DNA from: Chryseobacterium sp. RU37D
Lineage (GTDB): Bacteria; Bacteroidota; Bacteroidia; Flavobacteriales; Weeksellaceae
Assembly: GCF_900156075.1 (NCBI RefSeq)
Contig: NZ_FTMM01000011.1
Coordinates: 42,129-106,128, forward strand
DNA: 64,000 nucleotides
Direction: 5' to 3'
Made by a program: the position numbers and the translations under genes. The notes under the pieces were generated by a model, which was given only the letters and a program-made list of their open reading frames with translations, searched no databases and was not told the origin of the DNA. Below are positions 33,888 to 42,737 of the stretch, in pieces; the stretch's first letter is position 1; each line of letters begins with the position of its first letter.

Positions 33888-33897
33888 TTTTTACGAT

Positions 33898-35178
33898 ATG
33901 AAAAAGATTTATATAATTTCAGCATTATTAGCTGCATTTTCTATGCAGGCTCAGTTTACTGTTACGATTCAGACGCCTCCGGATTTCAAAGATCAAGATG
34001 CGATTCTATATACTTTAAATGGTTCTAAGGATATCATTGTATCGAAAGAGCAAAGTAAAAATAATACCTGGACTTTTAAGTATCCGAAAAATTATATGGG
34101 AATGATGAAAGTCTATTTCCCAAGTTCAAACAATACATTCAATTTTATTTCTGAAAATAAAAATGTAAGTGTAAAACTTGAAACTCAGACTAATAAAATT
34201 AAAAATGTTATCTATCTGGATGAAGCCAACGAAATCATGAGCAAAATACAGGAAGGTTCTCAGAAAAAAGAACTTATTTTACCAGCGTTGTCCCAAATTA
34301 AAGACTATTACAAAGATGACACAGAATTTGGAAAAGCTTTGAAAGCTGAAATAAACAGACTTTCCGGAAGTGCAGACGGAGTTGATCAAGCTAAGCACCC
34401 ATTTATCTCTTATTATAACTCAAACTACAGCAAATTCCTTTCGAATGATAAAAAAGCAAGTTTGGATGACATGATCAATTTTATTGATAAGTCCAATGAT
34501 ATGCTTGAAACGTCTTCATTATTAAGGCCAATATTAGTAGCTTATCTTTATACCGGAGGGAATACCAATTTTTCGGCTTCTGTAGATAAACTTCTAGACA
34601 AATTAAAAGTGGAAACTCCCCGTGGGCAAACAGTTTTGTCAGAGTTGATCGATATTTTTAGCGTATATGAAATGAACGAGTACAAGGATAAATACCTTAA
34701 CCTTGCTAAAAATCTCAAATGTACAATTACCGACAGACTGGCCACAACATTAAAGTCTAATGCAAATGTAGAGCTGGGAGCTACTTTCCCGAATAATAAA
34801 TTTCAGTCTCCTGTGAATACGACAGCAAAATCACTTTACGATATCAAGGCAGACAAAAAGATCATCGTATTTTGGTCTTCTACATGCTCGCATTGTGAAA
34901 ATGAATTGCCGCAATTATTGGCAAAATACAATGATTTAAAAGCTAAGAATATTCAGGTAGTAGGCTTATCGCTAGATGTTGACAAAGATTCTTATTCTAA
35001 AAAAATAACAGCATTCCCTTGGGTGAATGATTCTGAATTAAGAGGATGGAATAGTAGCTATGTAGATACTTATAATGTTCATGCAACTCCTACGTATTTT
35101 ATTTTAGATGCTAACAATAAGATTATCAATAAACCAGACCATGTAGGCGATGTTTTGGAATATTTTAAATTAAAATAA
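33898..35178 (+). CDS. Exported thioredoxin-fold protein, TlpA/ResA-like
   Basis: The 426-aa protein begins with a signal peptide (MKKIYIISALLAAFSMQA). The N-terminal third looks like a small beta domain of the DUF4369 type, and the middle is helical. The C-terminal thioredoxin domain (about residues 295-426) carries FWSSTCSHCENELPQLL with the CxxC pair, and VHATPTYFILDANNK with the cis-proline. It probably handles disulfides in the periplasm. It has 10 bp between the terminator and its ATG, so its promoter may overlap the terminator. Confidence 0.85.
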   Translation: MKKIYIISALLAAFSMQAQFTVTIQTPPDFKDQDAILYTLNGSKDIIVSKEQSKNNTWTFKYPKNYMGMMKVYFPSSNNTFNFISENKNVSVKLETQTNKIKNVIYLDEANEIMSKIQEGSQKKELILPALSQIKDYYKDDTEFGKALKAEINRLSGSADGVDQAKHPFISYYNSNYSKFLSNDKKASLDDMINFIDKSNDMLETSSLLRPILVAYLYTGGNTNFSASVDKLLDKLKVETPRGQTVLSELIDIFSVYEMNEYKDKYLNLAKNLKCTITDRLATTLKSNANVELGATFPNNKFQSPVNTTAKSLYDIKADKKIIVFWSSTCSHCENELPQLLAKYNDLKAKNIQVVGLSLDVDKDSYSKKITAFPWVNDSELRGWNSSYVDTYNVHATPTYFILDANNKIINKPDHVGDVLEYFKLK

Positions 35179-35179
35179 T

Positions 35180-35210
35180 TTTGGAGGTAAGTAAATATTT
35201 TTTATATTTG
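35180..35210 (+). promoter_or_regulatory. Promoter of tRNA-Met
   Basis: TTTG (35180-35183), a 19-bp spacer and TATATTTG (35203-35210), the best match to the consensus in this window. The tRNA begins 13 nt later. Confidence 0.75.
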
Positions 35211-35222
35211 CACCACCAAAAC

Positions 35223-35296
35223 GGCGAGGTAGCTCAGTTGGTTAGAGCGCAGGATTCATAACCCTGAGGTCACGGGTTCAATTCCCGTCTTCGCTA
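35223..35296 (+). tRNA. tRNA-Met (anticodon CAT)
   Basis: The cloverleaf folds: acceptor GGCGAGG with CTTCGCT (wobble pairs allowed), D arm AGCTC..GAGC, anticodon loop TTCATAA, and T arm ACGGG-TTCAATT-CCCGT. The discriminator is A at 35296. CCA is not encoded. The closing pair of the anticodon stem is A-C, a mild oddity. It is an elongator or isoleucine-type CAT tRNA; no initiator-like three G-C pairs are seen. Confidence 0.95.
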
Positions 35297-35298
35297 CA

Positions 35299-35330
35299 AA
35301 AAACCGGAACATTTGTGTTTCGGTTTTTTT
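35299..35330 (+). terminator. Rho-independent terminator after tRNA-Met
   Basis: AAAACCGGAACA and TGTTTCGGTTTT form a stem with one G-T pair around TTTG, followed by a T run. It lies directly after the tRNA and also faces the end of the HlyD gene on the other strand. Confidence 0.85.
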
Positions 35331-35341
35331 ATTTTATGTAC

Positions 35342-36643
35342 TTAACTTTGATATCCAAGAAGCTTTCTTATTTGGTAAAAAAATCTTTCGATTAATCTTA
35401 AATCCTGTGTGACGATTTCAGCATTTCCTCTTAGCTCTTTGTCAAAAGGAAGGGTTTTGTTATAGCTTGTTTTTAACCCTTTCGGAAGAATAACATTTAC
35501 ATAATAATTTCCTTTATCATCAGGGGCAAGAGAAATATTTTGCACTTTACCCTCCACAATACCATATTCCTGGTAACGATAATTGTCAAGTTTAATTAAA
35601 ACTTTTTCTCCGGATACAATCTTTCCGGAATTGATAGCCGGTACAGACATTCTTCCTGCCAGATTTTCTTTATTTCTGGGAAGGATGGATAATATGACAT
35701 CTCCTGTTTTTACAAATTGATTTTCGCCGAAAAATTGCTGAAAGCTTACCAATCCCTCTGTATTGGAAATAATGAGGTAATTCTGCTCCCATTGCTTGAG
35801 TGATTTTCTTAATTGCTCAAACAGCTGCAGGGTTTGGGAGGAGTAGGTGATTTTATCTTTTTCCGTATTAATGGCGGCTCCGCTTTTGGTTTTATTTAAA
35901 TTTGAAATTCCTTCATCCATTTGTGAAAGAGAAATTGTAATATTTTCAAGATTCTGCTGAGCCTGCAAATATTTTATTTTTTCATTTTCCATTTCTACCT
36001 GTGCGATTACCCCCTGATTGAACAGTTCCTGAGAACGCTGGTAGTTTTTCTTTGTAAGCTCATATTTTGCCTGCTCCAGGCTTTTTTGCTGTTTTAATGT
36101 GATAATTCTTACCTTGTATTCAGAAATGCTCTGATTAGCAGCCAGCTTTTCTGGTGCGTATGGCTGAAGCCTTGTAAATAGAGCCTCATCCTGAAATGCC
36201 TTTGCAAAACTATTGTAATCGCCCTGCAGCTCACCAAGTTTGAAATGGGAGGTCTGCTGAAGAGGAAATGAAGACAGTTGATTGGGTGAAATGGAATCAA
36301 TTAGTTTTTTAAGCTCCAATACATTTTTATAGTTGGCAGTAGATTGCATGACCATTAAAACCTGATCTTTAGTAACAGGCTGATGGTTTTTTATGAGTAT
36401 TTTTTCAATTTTAGAATTGGAGCGTGCTTCCAGCTTTTCTGGCGGGTTTTGTGAGGTTACTATGATGGGAGCAGGAATGAATTCCGGGTATTTGATAATG
36501 TAGCTCATAATCAAAATGAGAATGAGGATAATAAAAATAACAGTATTTCCCCAACGGATCATCCAGTGTGGAGGTTGTGTAAGAATATCCTGAACGCTTT
36601 CAGAACGGAGTTCCAGATTGTCTAATATATCGTTGCCTTTCAT
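35342..36643 (-). CDS. HlyD-family membrane-fusion protein of a peptide exporter
   Basis: The 433-aa protein has one N-terminal membrane helix (about residues 28-49, WMIRWGNTVIFIILILIL region). A biotinyl-lipoyl-like hairpin follows (LEARSNSKIEKILIKNHQPV), then a long coiled coil (about 110-265) and a beta-barrel C-terminus (FQQFFGENQFVKTGDVILSI). Such adaptors join an inner-membrane ABC exporter to an outer-membrane channel. It is the last gene of the minus-strand operon, 77 nt after the C39 ABC exporter. No TolC gene lies nearby. Confidence 0.9.
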   Translation of the reverse strand: MKGNDILDNLELRSESVQDILTQPPHWMIRWGNTVIFIILILILIMSYIIKYPEFIPAPIIVTSQNPPEKLEARSNSKIEKILIKNHQPVTKDQVLMVMQSTANYKNVLELKKLIDSISPNQLSSFPLQQTSHFKLGELQGDYNSFAKAFQDEALFTRLQPYAPEKLAANQSISEYKVRIITLKQQKSLEQAKYELTKKNYQRSQELFNQGVIAQVEMENEKIKYLQAQQNLENITISLSQMDEGISNLNKTKSGAAINTEKDKITYSSQTLQLFEQLRKSLKQWEQNYLIISNTEGLVSFQQFFGENQFVKTGDVILSILPRNKENLAGRMSVPAINSGKIVSGEKVLIKLDNYRYQEYGIVEGKVQNISLAPDDKGNYYVNVILPKGLKTSYNKTLPFDKELRGNAEIVTQDLRLIERFFYQIRKLLGYQS

Positions 36644-36720
36644 TAATTTAGTTGTTGTTTTTTCACAGATCTTACAGGTTTTAGACGATGAAATTTGTAA
36701 TTAAAAATATTATAATTCAA

Positions 36721-38913
36721 CTAGCTTCCGAGTTCTAATTGGTTTTTTACCAGCCTGTAATATTCACCTCTTAAAGCTACTAATTCAGTGTGGTTTCCTT
36801 CTTCCACTACTTTTCCTTTATCCAAAACAATAATTTTATCGGCATGCTTTACTGTTGATAATCTGTGTGCAATCACAATAGCTGTTTTACCTTTGAAAAA
36901 CTGTTCAAGATTTTCCATAATGACTTTTTCATTATTGGCATCAAGAGCAGAAGTGGCTTCATCAAAGAAAATATATTCGGGTGATTTATAAACTGCTCTG
37001 GCAATGAAGAGCCTTTGCTTTTGGCCGCCGCTTACTCCCAAACCTTCATTCCCGATTTTTGTGTTGTAGCTTAAAGGCAGCTCTTCGATAAAGTCTTTGA
37101 TATTGGCAATTTCTACGGCTTGTCTTAGCTTTTTTTTGTCTACAAAATCTTCACCTACAGTAATATTGTTGGCAATAGTATCATTAAAAATGTAGCCTTC
37201 CTGCATCACTACCCCGCAATGGTCCCGCCAGAACCTCGGGGAGATATTTTTAAGCTTCGTATTTCCAAGTTTTATTTCTCCTTCGGTAGGTTCATAGAAT
37301 TTCATTAACAACTTTAAAAGTGTCGTCTTACCGCTTCCGCTGGCTCCTACAATAGCTGTAGTTTTTTGATAAGGAATGGAAAGATTCAGGTTTTCAAAAA
37401 CATAATTGTCTGAACCAATGTACCTGAAAGAAAGATTGTCTATTTCAATATCTTTTTCCGGGAGGTCATGGGTGTATTGTTCATCTTTATTCTCCTCATC
37501 GTCCTTATCATGAATCTCCCCTAATCTTTCGAGTGAGATTTTGGCATCCTGTGTTTGTTTAATAAAGTCAATTAATTGTAACAAAGGACTATTCAATTGC
37601 CCGATAATATACTGTACCGAAAGCATCATTCCTAATGTTAAGTTTCCGCTTAAAACAAGCTTTGCTGATAAAAAACTTACCAGAATATCTTTCATTTGAT
37701 TAATAAAATTCCCACCGACTGACTGCCATTGTTCCAGCGAAAGAGATTTTATTCTTATTTTAAATAATTTTACCTGTAAAAATTCCCAATCCCAGCGTTT
37801 TTGCTTCTCGGCGTTATGCATTTTAATTTCCTGCATTCCGTTGATGAGTTCTATTACTTTGCTTTGTTCCTGGGAAACCTGAGAGAATCTTTTATAATCG
37901 AGTTCTTTTCTTTTATTTAGGAAAAAGCTGATCCAGCCGATATAAGCTGCAGCTCCGACCAGGTAAACGATAAACAGCCTGTAATCATAAAATAAAAGCA
38001 CTATGCTGAAAATAATCAGATTGACCAATGAAAACAAGGTATTCAAAGAAGAACTGGTGAGTAGCTGTTCAATTCTGTGGTGGTCATTGATCCTCTGCAT
38101 AATATCTCCCGTCATTCTCGTATCAAAAAAGCTTATGGGAAGTTTCATGAGTTTAATAAAAAAATCGGAAATAATGGAAATATTGATCCTGGCAGATAAA
38201 TGAAGCAGAATCCAGCTTCGGATGACCTCAATTCCCGTTCTGCCTAAAAATAACATGATTTGGGCTAAAAGCACAAGGTAAATAAAGTTTAGATCCTGGT
38301 TTTGAATCCCGACATCAACAATGCTTTGGGTAAGAAACGGAAAGATAAGCGAAAGTAAACTCCCCGCCAATAGCCCAATGGCAAGCTGAATAACAAGTGA
38401 TTTGTATTTTAATAAATATTTAGATAAAAAGCTAAAGCTGGCCTTACTTTCCTGATCATCAAACTCTGTTTGAAAGAAGGTAGGGGTAGTTTCCAGAATT
38501 AGAACAATTCCTTCTTCTGTTTTTTCATTTGCATTTTCCCCGATCCATAGTTTAATGAATTCGTCGCGGGTATAGGTGATCAGTCCGTAGCTTGGATCTG
38601 ATACATAGACTTTATTGTTTTTGTCAATTTTATAAACCACCACAAAATGGTTTTTATTCCAATGGACAATGCAGGGGAGGGGAACTTCCTCAGTAAGCGT
38701 TTCAAAATTGATCTGAACGCCCAGTGAACGATAGCCAAGTTCTTCCGCCGCGTCACTTAAGCCCAGCAGGCTGCTTCCTTCCCTTGTAGTTTCGGAAAGG
38801 TTTCTGATCTGTTGCAAGGAAATGCTTTTTCCGTAATGCTTACTTACAATACGGAGGCAGGTGGGGCCGCAGTCTTTGGAGTCTGGCTGAATATAATGAG
38901 GGAATTTTTTCAA
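36721..38913 (-). CDS. Peptidase C39-containing ABC exporter (bacteriocin-type)
   Basis: The 730-aa protein is a PCAT-type transporter: it cuts the leader after a double glycine and exports the peptide. The N-terminal C39 peptidase has Gln9, Cys15 (QPDSKDCGPTCL), His89 (HWNKNHFVVVYK) and Asp106 (SDPSYG). Six membrane helices follow (about 165-450). The ATPase has Walker A GASGSGKTTLLKLL, signature GVSGGQKQRLFIAR and Walker B YIFFDEATSALD. All catalytic residues are present, so it should work. The likely substrate is the double-glycine peptide at 42510-42737. Confidence 0.96.
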   Translation of the reverse strand: MKKFPHYIQPDSKDCGPTCLRIVSKHYGKSISLQQIRNLSETTREGSSLLGLSDAAEELGYRSLGVQINFETLTEEVPLPCIVHWNKNHFVVVYKIDKNNKVYVSDPSYGLITYTRDEFIKLWIGENANEKTEEGIVLILETTPTFFQTEFDDQESKASFSFLSKYLLKYKSLVIQLAIGLLAGSLLSLIFPFLTQSIVDVGIQNQDLNFIYLVLLAQIMLFLGRTGIEVIRSWILLHLSARINISIISDFFIKLMKLPISFFDTRMTGDIMQRINDHHRIEQLLTSSSLNTLFSLVNLIIFSIVLLFYDYRLFIVYLVGAAAYIGWISFFLNKRKELDYKRFSQVSQEQSKVIELINGMQEIKMHNAEKQKRWDWEFLQVKLFKIRIKSLSLEQWQSVGGNFINQMKDILVSFLSAKLVLSGNLTLGMMLSVQYIIGQLNSPLLQLIDFIKQTQDAKISLERLGEIHDKDDEENKDEQYTHDLPEKDIEIDNLSFRYIGSDNYVFENLNLSIPYQKTTAIVGASGSGKTTLLKLLMKFYEPTEGEIKLGNTKLKNISPRFWRDHCGVVMQEGYIFNDTIANNITVGEDFVDKKKLRQAVEIANIKDFIEELPLSYNTKIGNEGLGVSGGQKQRLFIARAVYKSPEYIFFDEATSALDANNEKVIMENLEQFFKGKTAIVIAHRLSTVKHADKIIVLDKGKVVEEGNHTELVALRGEYYRLVKNQLELGS
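38649..38886. repeat. Duplicated segment, copy A (start of the C39 domain)
   Basis: These 238 bp match 39687-39924 with five substitutions by my reading, at a constant offset of 1038 bp. Copy A is the 5' part of the intact ABC exporter. Confidence 0.9.
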
Positions 38914-38953
38914 TTATGAATTTTTTTGAAGCTTAAAAATAGAATTGTTATAA

Positions 38954-39604
38954 TTATTTATAAAAGATGGGCTCTGTAATACCTTCCTTTAATAAAACAT
39001 CTTTATTCATATTGAAATGTCTTTCAGTCATTATATTTAAATATTTTTTTAAAGGATCAAGGTTGTACTTTTTTCTCAACTTATCTATATTAATAGTATC
39101 AATTAAGCCATTTTTAGGTTTAGCTTGTCCATTTTTTTTGTATTCTATTTGAGTTCCAAATAACTGTTTCTCGCCGTTATTAACCTTAATTCTATCATAT
39201 AAAAGAGCATAATTGTCTGGACTGGCATTTTTTTTACTAACTTCCTTTTTTAAGGATTTCAAAACTTTATTTTGAAAATCAACAGATTTATCAGAGTGTT
39301 GTACAATTGCCCAAAACTGTGTTTCTCCTTTTTCTCCTACTTTATCAATCCCCAAATATCCATATTTTTTATAAAGTAACTCTGCTCTTTTTGTATTATC
39401 TACCATAACACTATCTTTAAATGTATTCCATTTTTCACGAGAGTAATTGGCATATTTTCCCTGAGGAATATAAGCAGCAACCTGATCTATTTTTCCCATT
39501 GCATCTATTTCATTTGTCAAATCTCTTTTTTCAGTGATTGACAATGTATTTTTGCAACTTACAGTGATTAATAAAAGGGAAATAGCAATTATTCTTTTAC
39601 ACAT
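38954..39604 (-). CDS. Lipoprotein, DUF6624-like, between two C39 copies
   Basis: The signal peptide ends in the lipobox TVSC (residues 14-17). The 216-aa protein then shows FWAIVQHSDKSVDFQNKVL and YALLYDRIKVNNGEKQLFGT, matching DUF6624-like proteins as I recall them. Its function is unknown. It sits between the truncated and full C39 genes in a peptide-export operon, so an immunity role is possible but unproven. The DNA is AT-richer than the exporter gene. Confidence 0.65.
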   Translation of the reverse strand: MCKRIIAISLLLITVSCKNTLSITEKRDLTNEIDAMGKIDQVAAYIPQGKYANYSREKWNTFKDSVMVDNTKRAELLYKKYGYLGIDKVGEKGETQFWAIVQHSDKSVDFQNKVLKSLKKEVSKKNASPDNYALLYDRIKVNNGEKQLFGTQIEYKKNGQAKPKNGLIDTINIDKLRKKYNLDPLKKYLNIMTERHFNMNKDVLLKEGITEPIFYK

Positions 39605-39630
39605 ATCTGTTTTTTTAATAAATGTAATTT

Positions 39631-39951
39631 TTATTTTTCCACCAATTCTGATAAATCGTAATATTTTATTGCTTTTTCTTTAATTGGGTTTTTATTCCAA
39701 TGGACAATACAGGGGAGGGGAACTTCCTCAGCAAGCGTTTCAAAATTGATCTGAACGCCCAGTGAACGATAGCCAAGGTCTTCCGCCGCGTCACTTAAGC
39801 CCAACAGGCTGCTTCCTTCCCTTGTAGTTTCGGAAAGGTTTCTGATCTGTTGCAAGGAAATGCTTTTTCCGTAATGCTTACTTACAATACGGAGGCAGGT
39901 GGGGCTGCAGTCTTTGGAGTCTGGTTGGTGGTAAAATGGAAAAGATTTCAA
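39631..39951 (-). pseudogene. Truncated second copy of the C39 peptidase domain
   Basis: The 106-aa frame repeats residues 1-88 of the intact exporter almost exactly, then diverges at HWNKN into a short unrelated end (PIKEKAIKYYDLSELVEK). Cys15 is kept, but the next residue changes from Gly to Ser. His89, Asp106, all membrane helices and the ATPase are missing. The protein cannot be an active peptidase; at most it binds leader peptides. It is best read as the relic of an exporter duplication. The DNA identity to copy A is about 98 percent. Confidence 0.8.
39687..39924. repeat. Duplicated segment, copy B
   Basis: Partner of 38649-38886; five substitutions seen in 238 bp. The high identity points to a recent duplication or gene conversion. 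Confidence 0.9.
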
Positions 39952-40047
39952 TTATTTATGTTTTATATTTAAACAAATTGCCACTAATTTAATGACAAAT
40001 TGCTTCGCTTTGGGCTTTTAAAATTTTTCTAAATTAAGGAATTTTTA

Positions 40048-41556
40048 TTAATGTAGAATCTCCCTATCTTCTGTGAGCTCATCAATAAAATAATAGATGT
40101 CTTCGCGATCATATTTTTCAGGAAACTGGTACCCGTTGATGAGAATAATTGGGGTGAAATTCAATCCGGCCGCTCTGTTTTCCGCAGACATATTAATTAG
40201 AGATGACAAATCTTCCTGAACGGAAAAGTTTCCTGCTTTTTGTTTTATTTTGTTTTCATCTTTGGTTTCAAACCAATATTCTATGGTATTAAGGAATTCT
40301 TCTTCCGGCTTGTTTTTATAGATATGCATAAAGTCAGAAATAAGTCCGGTTAATTTTTCATTCTGATTTTCAGGAGAATAATTAAATCTTATCTGTACAG
40401 AAATATCATTGGGGTATTTTTCAAGCAGATTTTCCATAATCTTGTGGGCGTCTTTACAAAATCCACAATAAGGATTGGATATGATGGATATATTTAACCT
40501 GGAGTTTGGGTTTCCTACAGAAAAAGTTTCGCTGTCTGTAAATGTAATTTTTTCGTTTTCTAAAAGCTCTTTTTTGAAGAGGTCATAATTTCTTTTAAAC
40601 CTTAAATTTTTTGCGTTTGATTTTTGAAGGCTTTCTTTTTCATTAAGGGTGTTGTTTACATATAAAACCAATGAAAAAGCTGAGATCCAAAGAATAAAGC
40701 TTAATATTATTGTATTTATATCAAAATAGGGATTGCTGAAGAATAAAAGACCGATGGCCAGCTGTCCCACCAACACTGAAATAATCAAAAGACAGATTCT
40801 ACAGAAGGCTTTCTCTACTAATGCTTGAATGTAAACGGAATATCCAATGGCAATTACCGTTGCAAAAGCAAAACCTTTAATGATAAATGATGCTGAGGGT
40901 AAAAATAAACCAAGGACTGTGATTCCTATGAAATATATTAATGAGAAATCAGAAAATTTAAGGCCTAATATGTTTGTTTTATCCTGATTGATGATTTTAT
41001 TACATGAATTAACGGTTTGATTAGTTGCTGTATCACCACCGCAAATACTTCCGATAACGGCAGATGTATTCCCAAATTTTTGATTGAAAATTTCCAGCGA
41101 AATATAAACCCCAACCAACGATAGCACATTGAAAACCGTTTCATACCAGGCAAGGTTGATAAAAGAATAAAAGATGATAAGTACAAAAAGGCTATAAATA
41201 AAGGGCTTGTAACTTCTGACCGATTTGCTTTTTGCATTCTCTTTTTCGAAAAGTAAAATGAAATCTGTGGATTTTTTGTAAAGCTCGTCTTTGTTTAAAG
41301 TTTTCGCTTTATCTGAATATATGGAGTATTGTGTTCCTGTTTTCTTGACTAATGAAAAAGAATTATCAACAATCGCAATGAATTCTTCCGGCAGTTCATC
41401 CCAATATTCTTTATCCAGCTCATATGCATCATTTCGGGCTCCCATAAAGTTTAAAGTATCGCTAAAAGCCAATGCCGAAGGATAGTTAGGATGTGAATTG
41501 AACTGAAAAAGAAACTCCTGTTTGTCGAGCTTGAGATAATTGATGAGTTTGTCCAA
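40048..41556 (-). CDS. Tri-domain disulfide-forming protein: C39-like domain, VKOR and DsbA-like thioredoxin
   Basis: The 502-aa protein begins with a degenerate C39-like domain (about residues 1-105; SHPNYPSALAFSDTLNFMGA) that lacks the catalytic cysteine. A vitamin K epoxide reductase unit of four or five helices follows, with ICGGD near 174, a further cysteine in NSCNK and the redox pair CRIC near 253. The C-terminal thioredoxin-like domain has NPYCGFCKDAHKIM near 364 and FTPIILINGY with the cis-proline. VKOR re-oxidises the DsbA part using quinone. It lies in the operon of a four-cysteine peptide, so it probably forms that peptide's disulfides, and its C39-like part may hold the leader. 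Confidence 0.88.
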   Translation of the reverse strand: MDKLINYLKLDKQEFLFQFNSHPNYPSALAFSDTLNFMGARNDAYELDKEYWDELPEEFIAIVDNSFSLVKKTGTQYSIYSDKAKTLNKDELYKKSTDFILLFEKENAKSKSVRSYKPFIYSLFVLIIFYSFINLAWYETVFNVLSLVGVYISLEIFNQKFGNTSAVIGSICGGDTATNQTVNSCNKIINQDKTNILGLKFSDFSLIYFIGITVLGLFLPSASFIIKGFAFATVIAIGYSVYIQALVEKAFCRICLLIISVLVGQLAIGLLFFSNPYFDINTIILSFILWISAFSLVLYVNNTLNEKESLQKSNAKNLRFKRNYDLFKKELLENEKITFTDSETFSVGNPNSRLNISIISNPYCGFCKDAHKIMENLLEKYPNDISVQIRFNYSPENQNEKLTGLISDFMHIYKNKPEEEFLNTIEYWFETKDENKIKQKAGNFSVQEDLSSLINMSAENRAAGLNFTPIILINGYQFPEKYDREDIYYFIDELTEDREILH

Positions 41557-41630
41557 GAGTATATTAATATTTTTAATTAAAATGTGTATATGGTTGAAAA
41601 TTAGAAGCTGTTTTTTTAGAATTTATTTTC

Positions 41631-42455
41631 TTACGGGTATTTTACGGCTTCGGAAAGTTCTATAGGGTTGTTGTTGTCACGAATATATTTTTGAGCAGAT
41701 TTTGTTAACTTATCAAAATCAGGAGGCGGTTGATGTTCTCCTGTTTTTTCATCTATCATATAGATTATTTTTTTCTCTTTCATTCTTCTGTAGGGATTAC
41801 TATAATGGGTAAGATAAAGTTTTTTTAATTGATTGTTGTTCACAACTAAAGCTTTCGGAAAATTTTTATTAGAAAATGCAAAAAAAGATTGTGATATTTT
41901 TTTCTTGCTATCTACAACTTTTTGCAAAGAAAAATTATAGTTGTTTTTTAGATCATGAAGTTGCACTATCAATCCGGGTAATCCATGGAAAACATATGGC
42001 CCATAAGAAATTGTATAGCTCTTATCAAACCATGCTTCCCATATTCGACCCTTGTATTTTAAAGTTGCTAATTGGCAAGTAAAGCCATTAATTTTTTTAA
42101 TTTCGTTTTTAATATTCCAATCTAAAATTTCATTTTTTTCTAAATTTTTATATAAATAGTTGTCAATAAAATGATATTTATATAAGTAATTTTTATCCTT
42201 TATAGTCATAAAATCAATTTCGTCGCTGGATACATATATATCTTCATTATTCTCCTGATTTATTGAGTCTCGATTTATTAATTCATTTGAACAAAAAACT
42301 ATACTATCCTTATCAATCCATAAAACCATCTGCTTATTTTCCCTCTTATTATTTATTGTATCGTGAACAAATTCTAAATTATAAAGCAATTTAAAATTTT
42401 GTCCAGATATGCTTATAAAAACAAATGTCAGTATATTTAACAAAAAAAATTTCAT
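41631..42455 (-). CDS. GLPGLI-family exported protein
   Basis: The 274-aa protein has a signal peptide (MKFFLLNILTFVFISISG). Mid-protein it has the family-naming motif HGLPGLIVQLHDLKN near residue 177, preceded by KYKGRIWEAWFDKSYTISYG. GLPGLI proteins occur mostly in Bacteroidota, often next to peptide exporters; their function is unknown. It is the first processing gene after the precursor peptide, 54 nt downstream and beyond a hairpin. The long Asn/Lys-rich stretches fit its AT-rich accessory surroundings. Confidence 0.9.
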   Translation of the reverse strand: MKFFLLNILTFVFISISGQNFKLLYNLEFVHDTINNKRENKQMVLWIDKDSIVFCSNELINRDSINQENNEDIYVSSDEIDFMTIKDKNYLYKYHFIDNYLYKNLEKNEILDWNIKNEIKKINGFTCQLATLKYKGRIWEAWFDKSYTISYGPYVFHGLPGLIVQLHDLKNNYNFSLQKVVDSKKKISQSFFAFSNKNFPKALVVNNNQLKKLYLTHYSNPYRRMKEKKIIYMIDEKTGEHQPPPDFDKLTKSAQKYIRDNNNPIELSEAVKYP

Positions 42456-42478
42456 TCTTAGATTTTTAAATTTATTTT

Positions 42479-42503
42479 AAATGCTGCTAGTAATAGCAGC
42501 ATT
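42479..42503 (-). terminator. Hairpin between the precursor peptide and the GLPGLI gene, likely attenuator
   Basis: ATGCTGCTA (42481-42489) and TAGCAGCAT (42494-42502) form a perfect 9-bp stem with loop GTAA, seven bases past the peptide stop. No strong T run follows on the minus strand (TTTAAAATAAATTT). It may stop part of the transcripts or protect the 3' end of the peptide mRNA, giving more peptide than exporter. Confidence 0.6.
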
Positions 42504-42509
42504 GTGTTA

Positions 42510-42737
42510 TTAACATCCTCCCATTGCAGTAAATGACTTACAATGATATCCTGATGGGGGCGTTGGACATTTCCCTCCACCACTTTGACCATAGTCTGAA
42601 GAAGTTCCAGTTAAAGTGCCATTTTTTTCATGTACCCAACAATTTCCTCCTGCTACATCTACGCTCATATTTTGAGCGAATCTTCCACCAACCATATCTT
42701 TCAATTCATTTCTTGAAAGTTTTCTAAGATTTTTCAT
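42510..42737 (-). CDS. Bacteriocin-like precursor peptide with double-glycine leader and four cysteines
   Basis: The 75-aa product begins MKNLRKLSRNELKDMVGG, a typical Bacteroidota double-glycine leader. Cleavage after Gly18 gives a 57-residue core. A second GG at residues 30-31 is an alternative site. The core is Gly/Ser/Thr-rich, has four cysteines (GGNCWVH, GGKCPTPP, GYHCKSF and the C-terminal GGC), and no long hydrophobic stretch. It heads a minus-strand operon with GLPGLI, VKOR-DsbA, a C39 ABC exporter and HlyD. Two disulfides are expected. Antimicrobial activity is inferred, not shown. It has a clear promoter. Confidence 0.85.
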   Translation of the reverse strand: MKNLRKLSRNELKDMVGGRFAQNMSVDVAGGNCWVHEKNGTLTGTSSDYGQSGGGKCPTPPSGYHCKSFTAMGGC

